Below the pieces are notes generated by a model. The model was not told where the DNA came from, made no database searches, and saw only the letters and a program-made list of their open reading frames with translations. DNA of 64,000 nt from NCBI GenBank assembly GCA_030248215.1, contig JASANG010001329.1, forward strand, positions 62,001 through 126,000. Direction: 5' to 3'. The DNA is from Enoplolaimus lenunculus (lineage: Eukaryota; Nematoda; Enoplea; Enoplida; Thoracostomopsidae). Of the stretch, positions 23,094 through 34,948 are shown piece after piece. The position numbers and the translations under genes are program-made. The number at the start of each line of letters is the position of its first letter. The first letter of the stretch is position 1.

Positions 23094-23620
23094 TGGGTCA
23101 TCTACGTAATACTGTCTACGCTACTGTAAAGAATTGTCCGCACACCTGGTTTTAAGGGCGGGGCAAAACGACGATGTTCTTAAGCTATAAAGCCTTAACA
23201 GAAGGTGTAATTAGATAGTGGGTTTTGAAAGCAGGTCCTTCGAAGGGACTATGGACAGTGTAGGCACTGTCTGGACACTGTGTCTGACAATACGAGTTCC
23301 TTCGGACAGTCCCTGTATAATCGCTAAACAAAGTTCCTTCGGACAAACTTTGTTTTATGAAATAAGCTGAGTCCCTTCTGACACAGTCTGGACAAAACAA
23401 TTGTCAATTACATAACGTATTGACAATTTAGCATGGGTATGGACGGCAACGTGACCAAGCATAGGTCGTTTAGAGAGAGTGCGAGTTGGCAGCAGAGTCT
23501 ACATATGATATGAGTTACGTTTGGACCTGTAATTTGGAAACTATAAAACTACAGACTTAGGGGCTAATATGTGGGGACAATTTTTTACAGTAGCGTAGAC
23601 AGTATAACGCGGATGACCCA
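23094..23620. mobile_element. PIF/Harbinger-like non-autonomous element
   Basis: 527 bp with ~45-bp inverted ends: TGGGTCATCTACGTAATACT at the left and the inverse of TGGGTCATCCGCGTTATACT at the right, continuing through GTCTACGCTACTGTAAA. Flanked by TAA on both sides (23091-23093 and 23621-23623), the 3-bp TWA duplication typical of PIF/Harbinger. The interior has short palindromes around CCTTCGGACAGTCC and TCCTTCGGACAAA but no transposase. Confidence 0.8.
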
Positions 23621-26600
23621 TAATGTGAGCGTTGGTAGCCTAGCTAAGCTCTTGCTGGGCTTTGTCGGCTTGGATTGTGACGTTGAATTTTGGTTTGAAG
23701 CTGAAAGATGGAATATTTGGTATTAAATGTTTCAATTGGGTATGTAAGAGCTTGATATCGGTAAAGTGCATCAGATCGGGGTTTGTTACCATGTTTGGTG
23801 ACCTTGAAACAGTTATTTTTGAAGTATTTCGTCGTCTATTTGTGTTATCTAAACTGTTTAAGAGTTGTTATGAAAATATCTGAAATGTTTAGTTCAAGTT
23901 CAAGTTATGCGTTTAGATTTTTTCTGGGTGTGACAATGTTCTGAAAGATCCAGGAGGCTTTCAATAGCACCGATTCGGTCCTTTTTCTGATTAGTTTTCG
24001 AGAAATTTATGTTGTTTTCGTTTGAGTTAATTTTGAAATTTTTTGAATGGAATAATTGCGTATTGCTAAATAAAAGATTGTTAGCTAGTTGATTTTAACT
24101 TAGCTTTTTCTGAGATGGCTTGTTTAAAAATAGTGTGAGTTCATATATAAGAGTACTTTTACTTTAGTGGGCATTGGTGGCTTTGAAATTCTGTTTCGAA
24201 AATAGCTGGTTATATGGCATTACGTAGTAAATAAGCATGTTTTTAATGGTGAATTTTAAGGCTGATGTGATTATACTTTAGGCAAACCACACTTGCTACC
24301 GGATTGGCCTGTGCAAGCACCGCACTGGCTTCACGGCGTGAGTCGCGTTAGAATTTTTGACCAGTTTAAATTATATTTTCATGCAATAAAGGTTTTTCTT
24401 TAATAAATCAGAGTTGGGTAAGACTCCTGTCCAATCTAGCTCGATTCTACCGGGGTTTTAATCCAAATATTGCAATTGCAAACAAAACCAGCGCTGTTTA
24501 TAAATTCGCCATCGAATACGGAATCAAGAAAGCCGAGTCAAATCGAAATACTCAAAACACCTCCACAAGTTGAATCTGGTCCATAACGGATATAAAATTT
24601 TCGGTAGTCCTAGAAATAGATAGTGCAAGCCCCCGATTTTTCGTTTTCCTTTTTTGCACAATACTTTTTTTACCAACAAAATTTGTTTTTTCCCGCATTT
24701 TAATATTTTTCTTGGACCACCAGATGGTAACAGCAATGATCCGCCCCGGTGGTCAGTAATTTTATCCAACGGCTGGAATGTGCTAGGATATAAGTCTCCT
24801 AGCTTCGAAATTTTCTTTGACAAAAGTTGGAATGTTTGATGTGTATAAACCGCAACCGGCCTCACGACCGTCAGACAGTTTTTGCCAGGTAATCTTGTAG
24901 CGGAGTAGCATAACTAGACACTGTATCCAATCTCGATTAAACTATAAGAGATACCCACCAAGGATGGGTGGCAAGACCTAAGTTCAGCGGTATCAACCTT
25001 ATATATTGATTTATATAATATCAGCGGGTAGCTAATGAACTGAATAACCTGGCGGGTGCTGGAAATACGACAAATTGAAAACGGTACTTTGTATGTGGAA
25101 TTTAACTATGATTGTGAGTTTTTGCGTTTACCCATTCGATAACGCCGCAGCCGACAATTTCATTTGGATTACTATAATTTGACTAACGTGTACAGTTGTC
25201 CGGTGGGCACTGGCCAATTTTTAAAAATCGATTGATTGCAGAAATTATGACAAAAATGACTGCCTCGTGCATGTTGTTAAAAATTAGGTTTTCAAAATTT
25301 CAGTACAATTATCAATTTTTGTATTGTCAGCGTATATTTTGCAATTGGTTTCAAAATATGTTACTGACTTTTATCTTCACCGTTAAATGTTTGTTAGAAT
25401 TTTTTGGGTACGAGCAACATAATATACTGAAAAATCTAAAAATCTTGTGAGCGAAGAGAGCGAGACGCCAAACTTCATTTTATTGCTATATCTTAATACA
25501 AAATAAGACGTTTTGGTCTCTGTTGACAACCTAGGCTGAGGTTCGCCCACTTGGATCGGTTAGTGCTATTAACAGGTAGTGCCAATTTTACGTAAATTGC
25601 TAGCATATGTTTTCAAGTCAGTGGCGGATCCACAAATTTCCAGCGGAATGACTGCGATAAATACAATAACTAAAAACGCTAGCGAACGAAAACAGTGAGA
25701 ACTAAACGAAATTTTGGAACTAAAGATTTATGAAACACTGTAGAATTTTGATCGTAAAGGAAGAGAAGCTATGGCACATGTGGTCCACCAAGTCCGCCAG
25801 GGTATAAAGTTATTTTTTGTTGTACATTTATTTTTCAATAAAAATATAATTTCAAAAAGTTTGAGTATTATCGCTGACTATTATAACTGCAACAGAGCGT
25901 GTTTATGTTTCATGCACCAGTGACGTAACTGCTTAACACACCAATACACTGGTTGTACTCGTTTGCATACTCTTGTCTAAGAGTATATACTATACACGCG
26001 CGCTCTCAACACATCCCCTGAATATTTCGACTATTTAAATAACTGTGTCAGACTGGGATTCGAAGATGTTCTTTAAACAAATATCTGTTGCTATTACGTG
26101 ACTAGAAAAATCTAAAACAAGAACTCACGTTGGCAACAATTTAGTAGAATGCACAAACAGAAACATAACTCGATAAAAGAAAATAACTTCAACGACAGGT
26201 TAAATTCTGTATAGATCATCAATTACGAAGTATAGTGTACAAAGGAACTCATATACGAGGCGAGTAGCTACAGAACAATGGCTAAAATATTAAGTTCTGC
26301 GGCAAAATTGTTGGGCTTGCATAGCCAGAAGCAGTTCGTAGGGACTTAGTGCACTAGAAAAATTACGACCGCGTTAGAAAAAATGGCAAACGAGCTTGTA
26401 AGTTTAACGAAAACTTTGTGCGCACTTCCTAAAAACTTCTACCCCTCCAAGGAACAGGAACTGTCTAATGGCCTGCAAAATCACGAGGTCGCGTTAACGT
26501 TGCTTCTGTGATGTGTCGTTATCTACCAGAACTAAACAAATGGTCATGGGGTGCAAAAGATAATCAATAATTGCCATTCTACAACTATGAGAACCAGGAA

Positions 26601-27479
26601 TCTATCTGGACATACAGAAATTCAGATTTGCAGCTGTAAAAGATAGTTTGTGTGAATGACAGGACTTAAAGTAAAATTGTATACGGATTTAAGTGATACC
26701 CATAAACAAAAGTCGGTTTAGTTATGACGTCAATGAAAAGGTTCATATACACTGCATCAGTTTTTTGGAGAATGCGCCAGCAATAGCAGCAGTTATTGTT
26801 AGAACAATAATTGCACTGTAAAAAGTTATGCCGCGATAGCTAAAGTACTAGTTCTTCTTAATTTATAGTGTTTAATATTAAGTTCAATAGTACTTAACAT
26901 TAATATTAAGCAGAATTAGTACTTACTATTAAGTGTCTGTATGCTGAAGAAAAACCATGTAAGTGACTTTTGCTGCTTCTGAATTAATAGGCTTAGACGT
27001 ATGTAACGGTGGTAATTTTTCAGCTTATGAGCTTGAAATTTATGTCATGTTTACGTTGCTGTCTTTCATTTATGGATGCGGATCATGATAATTATGGCAA
27101 GTATGATTGACTTGCAATAAACGATATATGACGTTTTGTAACATTTGCTCTTTTGATTAAACAGCCCTTGATTGAAATCTACACTGCTGAAAAACTAATT
27201 AGCCAATGTTACTCTAAAGCAAGATTAAACATCCCTAAGCCTCATGTTGCCTTTGAGTAAATATTAGTATAAAACGTAAGCGTACATTACTGCGGTTCCA
27301 TCGAAAATGAGACGCTAGGCCCAAGGTTATAATTTCAACATTGTTTTAATGTCTAAATACACCTCACATCCAACTGTTATTGTTAACAAATGTGGCAATA
27401 GCGGCTATGCTTAGTTATTGTTATAGTAAAATGAGACCTTCCTCTTGTGCATTAAATTCAGTCAAACTGTACTAGTATC

Positions 27480-27790
27480 AATACTATAATGTTGCAAAAC
27501 GCCGAATGCCAGCCATTGTCATAACAAGAAAGTTATAGTTTTGCTTTATATTATGAAGGCACCGTCGTCTACAATTTCAATTAGACTTAGGTTAGTATGC
27601 CTGCATGGTAAACTTGTAATCTATCAAATTTTAGTCAGCGACTTAAGTACTTACTTAACTTAAGTACGCTTTTAAAAACGACAAAATTGTTAAGTAATTA
27701 CTTAGCACGTACTTAAGTACTAAGTCGTACTTAAGAAGTAGGGTTTCGGAAACCCAGCCATTAAGCCTCAGTTCCAGGCAGCTGGTTAAA
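27480..27790. repeat. Dispersed repeat rich in TTAAGTAC, copy 1
   Basis: Shares GCCATTGTCATAACAAGAAA, TCTACAATTTCA and GCGACTTAAGTA, and the phrase GGGTTTCGGAAACCCAGCC, with 33672-34222 in inverse order. TTAAGTAC palindromes recur. The neighbouring 26860-26940 and 27795-27890 are TTAAGTAC-rich too. Confidence 0.5.
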
Positions 27791-27921
27791 CAATAACTTT
27801 AAGTACAAAATCACTTAATATTGAACGCAATATAACTTAAAACATTAAGTACTTTATTACTTGATGTTAAGAAAATTATTTTTATTACAATTAAAGAGTA
27901 TTTTCCTTAACAAGATATTAA

Positions 27922-28184
27922 CCCCTTCTCACATTGAGTTGCCTGTAGCCAACTCAGCGCAGGGTATATACGTTAAATAGTATATATCGCACCGTGTTTA
28001 ACAATTGCAACACGTATACGTAGTACTAAATCACTACAAGACGTGAGAGCCCCCTCGGGCTCGAGCGTCAAGCTCCTATAGCTGAGTGGTGATGGTATAC
28101 GCTTATCACTCCAGTCACTGGAGTTCGAATTCTAGCATAAAAGTAGGTCTCAGGGGAAATAGAAAATATTCATGTGAGAAAGGG
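27922..28184 (+). mobile_element. piggyBac-like TTAA-flanked element with tRNA-like promoter, copy 1
   Basis: 263 bp, flanked by TTAA at 27918-27921 and 28185-28188. Terminal inverted repeats CCCCTTCTCACAT and ATGTGAGAAAGGG match piggyBac-type CCC...GGG ends. Inside are hairpins GAGTTGCC/GGCAACTC (one mismatch in this copy) and GAGCCC/GGGCTC. A tRNA-like block follows: A-box TAGCTGAGTGGTGATGG and B-box AGTTCGAATTC about 40 bp apart. Non-coding. Confidence 0.82.
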
Positions 28185-28217
28185 TTAAGCGAAAAATTTT
28201 CAGTTTACAATCTATAA

Positions 28218-28480
28218 CCCCTTCTCACATTGAGTTGCCTGTAGGCAACTCAGCGCAGTGTATATACGTTAAATAGTATATATCGCGCCGTGTTTAACAA
28301 TTGCAACACGTATACATAGTACTAAATCACCACAAGACGTGAGAGCCCCCTCGGGCTCGAGCGTCAAGCTCCTATCGCTGAGTGGTGATGGTATACGCCT
28401 CCCACTCCAGTCGCTGGAGTTCGAATCATAGCATAAATGTAGGTCTCAGGGGAAATAGAAAATATTCATGTGAGAAACGG
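28218..28480 (+). mobile_element. piggyBac-like TTAA-flanked element with tRNA-like promoter, copy 2
   Basis: Also 263 bp, in the same orientation 33 bp after copy 1, differing at only a handful of bases. The left flank is ATAA (mutated TTAA), the right flank TTAA. The hairpin GAGTTGCC-TGTA-GGCAACTC is perfect here. Two independent insertions or a local duplication would both explain the pair. Confidence 0.82.
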
Positions 28481-28816
28481 TTAAGGAAATACTTTCTTTA
28501 TACTAAAACGACTTAGTACTAAATTTTACAATACCAAGTACAATTACGGAAAAAGTTGTGGTAAGTAACATTTCTAAATACCCATGCGCTCATAACTAAA
28601 TAGAGTTGAGTTGTTGATTTTGTCAAAGTTAACGAAATGCAGTTAGAGCCATTTATTTGCGAAGTATGCGATTCGATAAAGTCACCCCTTTAATCAGAAA
28701 ATATATTCATACTATTACGCAAAAACTTTTCTACGATGGGCAAAGAAAATTTTTTCTAAGTGCAAATTATTAGGTAATCCTGTAAATGAAATTTTCCGAA
28801 AGGGGGAGGGGAAGTA

Positions 28817-29171
28817 CTGTAGTTACCCGACTACACACTTCGTTACTGATATATAACCTGTATTGCAATCATTCGTTGAGTTATACGTATATTTGTCTCA
28901 TGTCAATAGCTTGAGCGATCATGCAAGGTTATACTTAGGAATGTACCTTCAACACTTAAGTATGCTTTAAAGTTTCGAACTGAACTATATTTGGACCTGG
29001 AGTCATTTATGCGCTACAATTTAAGGGTTAATTGACATTTATGCACTCTAATTAGGGTTTAAGAACACAATCCGCTTTACAGACTCTTATTAGGGATACA
29101 GACTCCTATTGATTGGGACTCAAAATGGGGACCCCCTCTTATTATCCCCCTCTTTATTCGGGTCACTACAG
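28817..29171. mobile_element. Tc1/mariner-like MITE, copy 1
   Basis: Ends CTGTAGTTACCCGA and ATTCGGGTCACTACAG, flanked by TA on each side. The interior (ACTCTAATTAGGG..., ATAGGAGTCC-type phrases in reverse) is shared with copies at 35850, 56648 and 57098. Confidence 0.7.
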
Positions 29172-29223
29172 TATTCGTTAAGCGCAAACTTGTTTATTTG
29201 GGTATAGTTTACATACGGATCGC

Positions 29224-29380
29224 GGCCCATGTTACTTTAAGGGGCGTCCAGGATTCTGGTGGGTCTATAAAAGAGTAGGTTTAGATTCTAGATTACATTT
29301 TTTTTGCTTAGGCTTAGGCTTATGCTTAGGCTTAGGAATACGCTTAATCCACTGTTACGCCCCTTAAAGTGAAATTGGTC
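29224..29380. mobile_element. hAT-like hexamer-bearing MITE, copy D (second subfamily)
   Basis: 157 bp. Ends GGCCCATGTTACTTTAAGGG and CCCCTTAAAGTGAAATTGGTC, with a perfect 8-bp TSD CGGATCGC at 29216-29223 and 29381-29388. The interior is a clean GCTTAG/TTAGGC hexamer run. The CTTTAAGGGG termini define a subfamily shared with copy E. Confidence 0.87.
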
Positions 29381-31719
29381 CGGATCGCAAACTCCTTTTT
29401 TGTTATACCCGTTTCGCAGGCCCGTATTCAGGTCAACATTTATGCAGTTGAATAAACTGCACTAAAGCATGCTGAAAATTCATAGAATTTGTAAATATGG
29501 CAAACCAATTAATGAGAGCCAAATTTTTCTATTAGTCTTGGAATTTTCACGGCTGCTCTCTGGCTAGGATTGTCAAGTAAAAAAGTGTCCTAATAATGTT
29601 CTACCACGTGAACTAACGCCGGTTTCGAGAAAATTTGTCCGCTCCAGGTTTTTAATAACAAAGAGCGTGAGAAGTACAACGATGCCGTTAGCGGGACGAA
29701 ATCTGATGTTCGATTAAAAATGTGAGAAAAGTTGAGTTATTAATATTTGGCTATGAAATAGTTTTAGACATGCTATAAAATCTGATTCGATTCAGTTGAA
29801 AACGAGACGTGTTATCGACTTTTGAAACACGCTGTACTGTAGTGACTTTAATAACAGTCGAAGGTAAATAATCGTCCGAAAACATTATTTTCAGCTTGAA
29901 TCAATAGGAATAATGTATTTCTAATTATAATCGGTCAACGTTCAGCATAAAAAAACTAAACATTATGCAAATTGCACAGGTTTGCAATTGCCTACGACTG
30001 GCAACAACAATTTTTTGCTTCCATCAAGAACTAAACTATCAAAACCTTCACTTTACAGTATTTTATACTAACCAAATCAAGATATATTCCATACTTAATG
30101 ATTACAATGAGACTACATAATTCCACAATTATATATTAACTTTCCCGACATGCACTTAAATCAATTAACCTTTTCGTTATGGCTGTCAGGCAGAATTTCA
30201 TCAGCCAATGACATCAATCATTTTAGAGTACAGACGGTTAAAAGCTACACAGTTGAAAGTTCTAAACGCACGACTAATGCATAATAAATTGACGACCGTT
30301 AAGATAGAGGCGTTCGAAAAGAAGAGTACGTGAGCCGTTGCTCCTTAATCCGTAATCGTTATATATTGGCAAGACAAGACATTGTCTTGTTGAACTATTG
30401 TTAACGCCTTTGCCAGTCTTATTAACCACGAATAGTTTGTCCCATGCTAAGGATAGGCGTCTACCCACTGAGATACACGGGAATTTTGGGAGGGACTTTA
30501 GAGACTGACGATTGTAGGCTTATGCTTAAGTTTATGGGTTTAGGGTTAAGATTAGGTTAAACTTAATTTTTGTGCTTGATAGGTAGGCGTCTATTGTTTA
30601 CATGGGCTAGTATTTAATGGGGTTTTGGATACCAGCTGCTACTTATCCAAATTCCTTGGTAAACAACTGTAGGTATGTAAGTTATGCTTCCCTGCTAATT
30701 TTAGATTGTCATAAAGTCGAATGTACAAGCACAAAATGTATGCTGTCAACCATATAGCTAGCGCACTGCATTGCAGGACATGTGCAGATTACCGAGAAGC
30801 ATGACCCGTATTATGACAAAGGCAGAAGTTTTCTTTTCAGTAAATGGCTATCAAAATTTCAATGAAGCCTGAAAGGTCAAACACGGCGTTTTAGGCAGTT
30901 GATTTTTCCAACCAAAAGTTGGTCTTGTTCCCAACGTCCGCAATTATTTTGTGAAGTCACGGTTTATAAGCAGTTGCATCCGTTTCGGCATTCTGGTTTT
31001 TCAGTTAAATCAAATCGTAGCATACCAGAAACAGTTGGAAATAATTATGAACTGTGAAAGATAGGTATTCTAATTGAATTACGTTTAATTAAAAATCCTA
31101 GCTACGCCCCTGCTAGGCAAGTGAGTTTGCTTATGTCAATAAAGAAACCGAAGCATGGAACAAATTTAACTACTACTTAGTAGCTCAAAATTAGCACAGA
31201 CTTCGTAAACTATTTATTATTTGGGGGAATTAAAAGGCGTGTTGAAAACCTCCGATTTAAGTCCAAACTACAAAACTTAGTAAAATCTTGAGTTAACTTG
31301 GAAATCAACATAAGCCATGTTTCTGCAACCCAGGCAATGTCAGGAAGGCGGACGAACAGCGAATACAAGTATCCGCACGAAAATTTTCAATAAAAGATCG
31401 GTTTTAAAACATACGAAGTATAAGCACGTAAAAACAAAGAGCAGTAGCGATCAGTGCCAGCGGAAGCGGCCCTTAAACATACCAATTTATAAGCCCCGAC
31501 CCTTTGGGGCCCCATCTTGACAAACTAAAAAAATTTTCTTTGACCAGAAGAAGAGTTTTTCAAGTATAAAGCTTTCTTTTTTAGAGTCCTGACGCCCATC
31601 TATACTTGACTGCCGTCCCAAAATCCCACCGTTTCAGATAAAAATTGATAGCTCTTGTTTGTGATGCGATTTTGGATTTTGGGATGGTGCTATTTCAATA
31701 TTGCAACCAATTAACTTGG

Positions 31720-32760
31720 CTTAGTCTTAAGCTTTAGGTACAAGATTAGGCAATTTTTTGGCTCGGCTCAAGAAGGTCTAGGAATAGGCAAGGCTCAATC
31801 TCAGGCTTCGGATTATGCAAAATTGTGTCTTAGCTGGCGTAAAACTTAGATATATAAACTTTAGAGATTCCTTAGCCTTCGGCTTAGGCTTAAGCTTAGG
31901 TTTAAGCATACTCATTAGGCGTACGTAAAGGCTTAGGCTGAGGCTTTAAAATAGGCTTTGGTAAAACATAGATTAAATCTTTAACGACCCTCACGCAAAA
32001 TCTTAGGCTTAGGCTTAGGCTTAGGCTAAGGCTTGGGCTTAGGCTTAGGTTTCGGATTTTGGAGTAGACTTAGGCTTTGGTTAAGCATAGATTAGATCGT
32101 AAATGGCATAGGCTTAGACATAGGTTTTAAAAATAGAATTTGGTTTAAACATACTTTGGATCCTATAGGTCAGTTGGGCTACATTTAATTTTCAGGCTTA
32201 GGCTTAGGCTTGGGCTTAGGTTTAGGCTTATACTTAGGTTTCAGAAGCATTCCACCTTCGACCATATCCCGAAATATAAAAATCCGATTACGCTTTGGCT
32301 TACCCTTAGGTTTGGACTTAGGTTTAGGTAGGCTTAGGCTTTAGGAGCAGGCTTTGGTTTAAGCCTACATTAGATCTTAAATGAGAATGACCCTTGGAAT
32401 AATTCTTACGTTTAGACTTAGGCTTAGGCTTGGGCTTAGGTTTAACCTTAGGCGTTAGGAGCATGCATTGGTTAAGCATAGATTAGATCTTAACTAACCT
32501 TTGGACCAAACTCTAGGCATAGGCTTAGGATTAAGCTTAGGCTTAGGCTGAGGCTTTCCAAATAGGCTTTGGTTTAAATGTAGTTTAAATCTTAAATGAC
32601 ATTTGTGCTAAATCTCTGGCTTAAGCTTAGGAATAGGCTTATTCTTTGGCTTGGGCTTAGGATTGGTCCTCAGGCTTTGGTTAAGCATAGATTAGTCGGT
32701 AAATGAAATAGGCTTAAGGATTGTGTTTTAGGAATAGACTTTGGTTTAAACATAGATTAA
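31720..32760. repeat. ~1-kb higher-order array of degenerate TTAGGC hexamers
   Basis: Runs of TTAGGC/TTGGGC alternate with a conserved spacer (AGGCTTTGGTTTAAACATAG, then TTAAATC and AATGACCCTTGGACTAAAT), giving a higher-order unit of roughly 100-150 bp repeated about eight times. TTAGGC is the nematode telomere unit, but the degeneracy and spacer argue for an internal satellite rather than a telomere. No gene. Confidence 0.8.
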
Positions 32761-32883
32761 ATCCTAAATGACCCTTGGACTAAATCCCCGCATCAGAAAT
32801 TTTTTGGTAAAAATCGATGCGATACCTATCTCCCTAGCTATTTTTCTAATTTTCAGTTTTCGTTGATTCATATAATTGTATTT

Positions 32884-33240
32884 AGCAGGATTGAACCGGT
32901 GGTCTGCCGCCGGCTCCGGTATAAAGAGAACTCCGGCTGATTTTCCGGTTATGGTATATTTTCTACCAGATGTTTCGGCAATTTCAGTAGTGAAATTTTG
33001 AATAGTTTTATAAAATTTGTTTTTGGTGCGTTTCGTTTTAACTTTTGCCACAATTATGCGGAAAAGATTGAAGAGGCTTGGCAAAAAATAATCGCAAAAC
33101 CCAACTGTTTCAACGACACCTTTATAGAAATATTTGCTACAATTAGCATTAACCATTATTTTAACTACCTAGTTTTGCCGCAACTCCGGCTGAGCCAAAT
33201 TTTATTGATCTCCAGCTACGGCACCGGCTTCGGATCCCAA
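32884..33240. mobile_element. GGAGCC-rich hAT-like MITE, copy 3 (reverse orientation)
   Basis: AGCAGGATTGAACCGGTGGT and CCGGCTCCGG start, and a core in which GTGAAATTTTG and CACAATT correspond to other copies. It abuts the hexamer array. The ORFs on both strands here follow from the element. Confidence 0.55.
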
Positions 33241-33671
33241 GCGTTTGTACACTTTAAACGATTTGCATGTTGCGTTATAAAAAATTTTGGATAAAAAATT
33301 TAGTGTTGAAATTGCGTGTATCTTGTCGCTCGCTTCATATGCGCACTTTCACAAAAAGTGTGCCTAAGCAAAAATTTTATTTGTTCACTCGTTTAGATGC
33401 AGAAGAAATCAGTGCGGGCGAGTATGGTGTATATGGGAACAATATTTATAAACAGCGAAGGCAACATTATACATAAATGTTTATAAAATGCGACCTATTA
33501 ATGAACTGTATACTTCTGATGCCGTTTCAAAACAAGAAATGTTATATATACACCAGTGCATAAACCAAATACAAAACAACAAAAAACACTTAAAATAACC
33601 CGAAATGTTTAAAAGTGGTCGAAAATTAATGATAGTTTTTAACCCGAAATTCCTCTCGGATAATCCTTCTA

Positions 33672-34222
33672 TGGCTGGGTTTCTGAAACGCTACTTAAGT
33701 ACGAATTAGTACTTAATGTATTGGCTAAGCAATTAATACTTAACCAATGGCGGGGTTTCTGAAACCTACTTAAGTATCAAGTACGTGCTAAGTAATTCCT
33801 TAGCCATTATACCGTTTTTAATATCGTACTTAAGTTATGTAAATACTTAAGCAGCTGACTAAATCTGATTGATTACAAATTAACCTTTACGGTTTGCAAA
33901 CCTTAGTCCAACTGAAATTGCACACTCGTGGTGCCTCCTTAACATAAATCAAAACTATGGCTGTTTTGTAATGACAATGGCTCACATTTGGCGTTTACCG
34001 GTTTTGTTCCAAAAGTTAAGTATTTACAAAAATAGGTTACTTTTCACAAAAAAACGTAACGAAAACATACGAAGTATATACGTGCCATTGTCACGACAAA
34101 AAAGTCACAGTTTTGCTTCATATTAAGGATGCACCATGAGTCTACAATTTCAGTTTGACCATGGTTAATATTTCTGAGCTGTTAATCTGTATTATATCAA
34201 ATGTAGCCAGCGACTTAAGTCT
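33672..34222. repeat. Dispersed repeat rich in TTAAGTAC, copy 2
   Basis: Contains GGCTGGGTTTCTGAAACGCT and a second GGCGGGGTTTCTGAAACCTA ~80 bp later, then ACTTAAGTA tracts and GCCATTGTCACGACAAAAAA, matching copy 1. It looks like two nested or tandem insertions. Confidence 0.5.
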
Positions 34223-34698
34223 GCAGGCTCGGTATGCCAGGCTATGGTGCTTATAAAACCATTTTAGAAGTGGCGTGTCGGGAGTTCTCTGGTCTTACAA
34301 GTGGCTTTTAAATTTTTTTAGGGGTGACAAATATTTTGTAGGGGATCTGAGCCACCCCTTCGCCTCTCTGCTGCTGCTGCGGGCCCTTGCTAGTTAGTCA
34401 CTTTGTTCAAGAAACCAAAGATTGTTGGTTCTGGGACCATGGTACAAGATAGTTTTAGCACGGCTTATTGTTCTTCCAATATATAAGCGCGCGCTGCTAA
34501 AAGCCTGCTTCAAGCGTGCGGTGCACGTGGGCTTCGGCATCGCGCTCGTGCTGCGCAAGAGGCTCAAGAACTCGCGCAGCGCACTCGTGCAGAACACGTG
34601 TTATCGCACTCGTTCCACACACCTTCCTTGTGTACGAAAATATTTGATTTTTGGATATACCTTAGTATTCATTAGTAAGTTACCAACTATTATATAAG

Positions 34699-34860
34699 CC
34701 CTATTCACATGTGCAAGTTTTTGCTGCGAGAACTTGCAGATGCAACTTGCACTTGCAAGTTTTGTCCAAAATTGCGTTCGAAAAATTTTCAGCTGCAAAT
34801 AATTCGTTAAAAATCATAGTTACGAATTTAGTTCACATGTGTGAACAACCATGCTTCTAA
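34699..34860. mobile_element. AACTTGCA-family element, partial copy
   Basis: CCCTATTCACATGTGCAAGT, GAGAACTTGCAGATGCAACT and GTTCACATGTGTGAACAACC match the 45178-45457 element; the right arm is absent. It lies just past the poly(A) signal of the secreted-protein gene. Confidence 0.55.
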
Positions 34861-34874
34861 GAAAGTAAAATAGC

Positions 34875-34880
34875 TTTATT
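34875..34880 (-). terminator. AATAAA polyadenylation signal for the secreted-protein gene
   Basis: TTTATT on the plus strand reads AATAAA on the minus strand, about 70 bp downstream of the stop at 34949. The spacing is normal for an animal 3' UTR. Confidence 0.55.
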
Positions 34881-34948
34881 TTAAGCAACTTCATTATTCA
34901 AGAATTCCGTTTTCCATAATTCATTTTGCTGCTTGTTGAGGCATAAAA

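Larger units (their letters stand above)
23624..34698. other. Gene-free interval
   Basis: Eleven kilobases with no supportable gene. It contains TTAAGTAC repeats, the piggyBac-like pair, mariner-like copy 1, MITE copy D, the hexamer array and GGAGCC copy 3. In 24300-27400 and 29400-31700 I see only AT-rich sequence and short chance ORFs. Confidence 0.5.

Noticed and set aside
24524-24865. 113-codon minus-strand ORF
   Set aside because: No domain, no splice context; a 61-codon ORF is open on the other strand over the same DNA, suggesting a repeat.
31720-32760. Chromosome end (telomere)
   Set aside because: The hexamers are degenerate, interrupted by conserved spacers and flanked by ordinary sequence on both sides.
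32764-33294. 130- and 98-codon ORFs on opposite strands
   Set aside because: They lie inside GGAGCC-family copy 3 and reflect its inverted structure.
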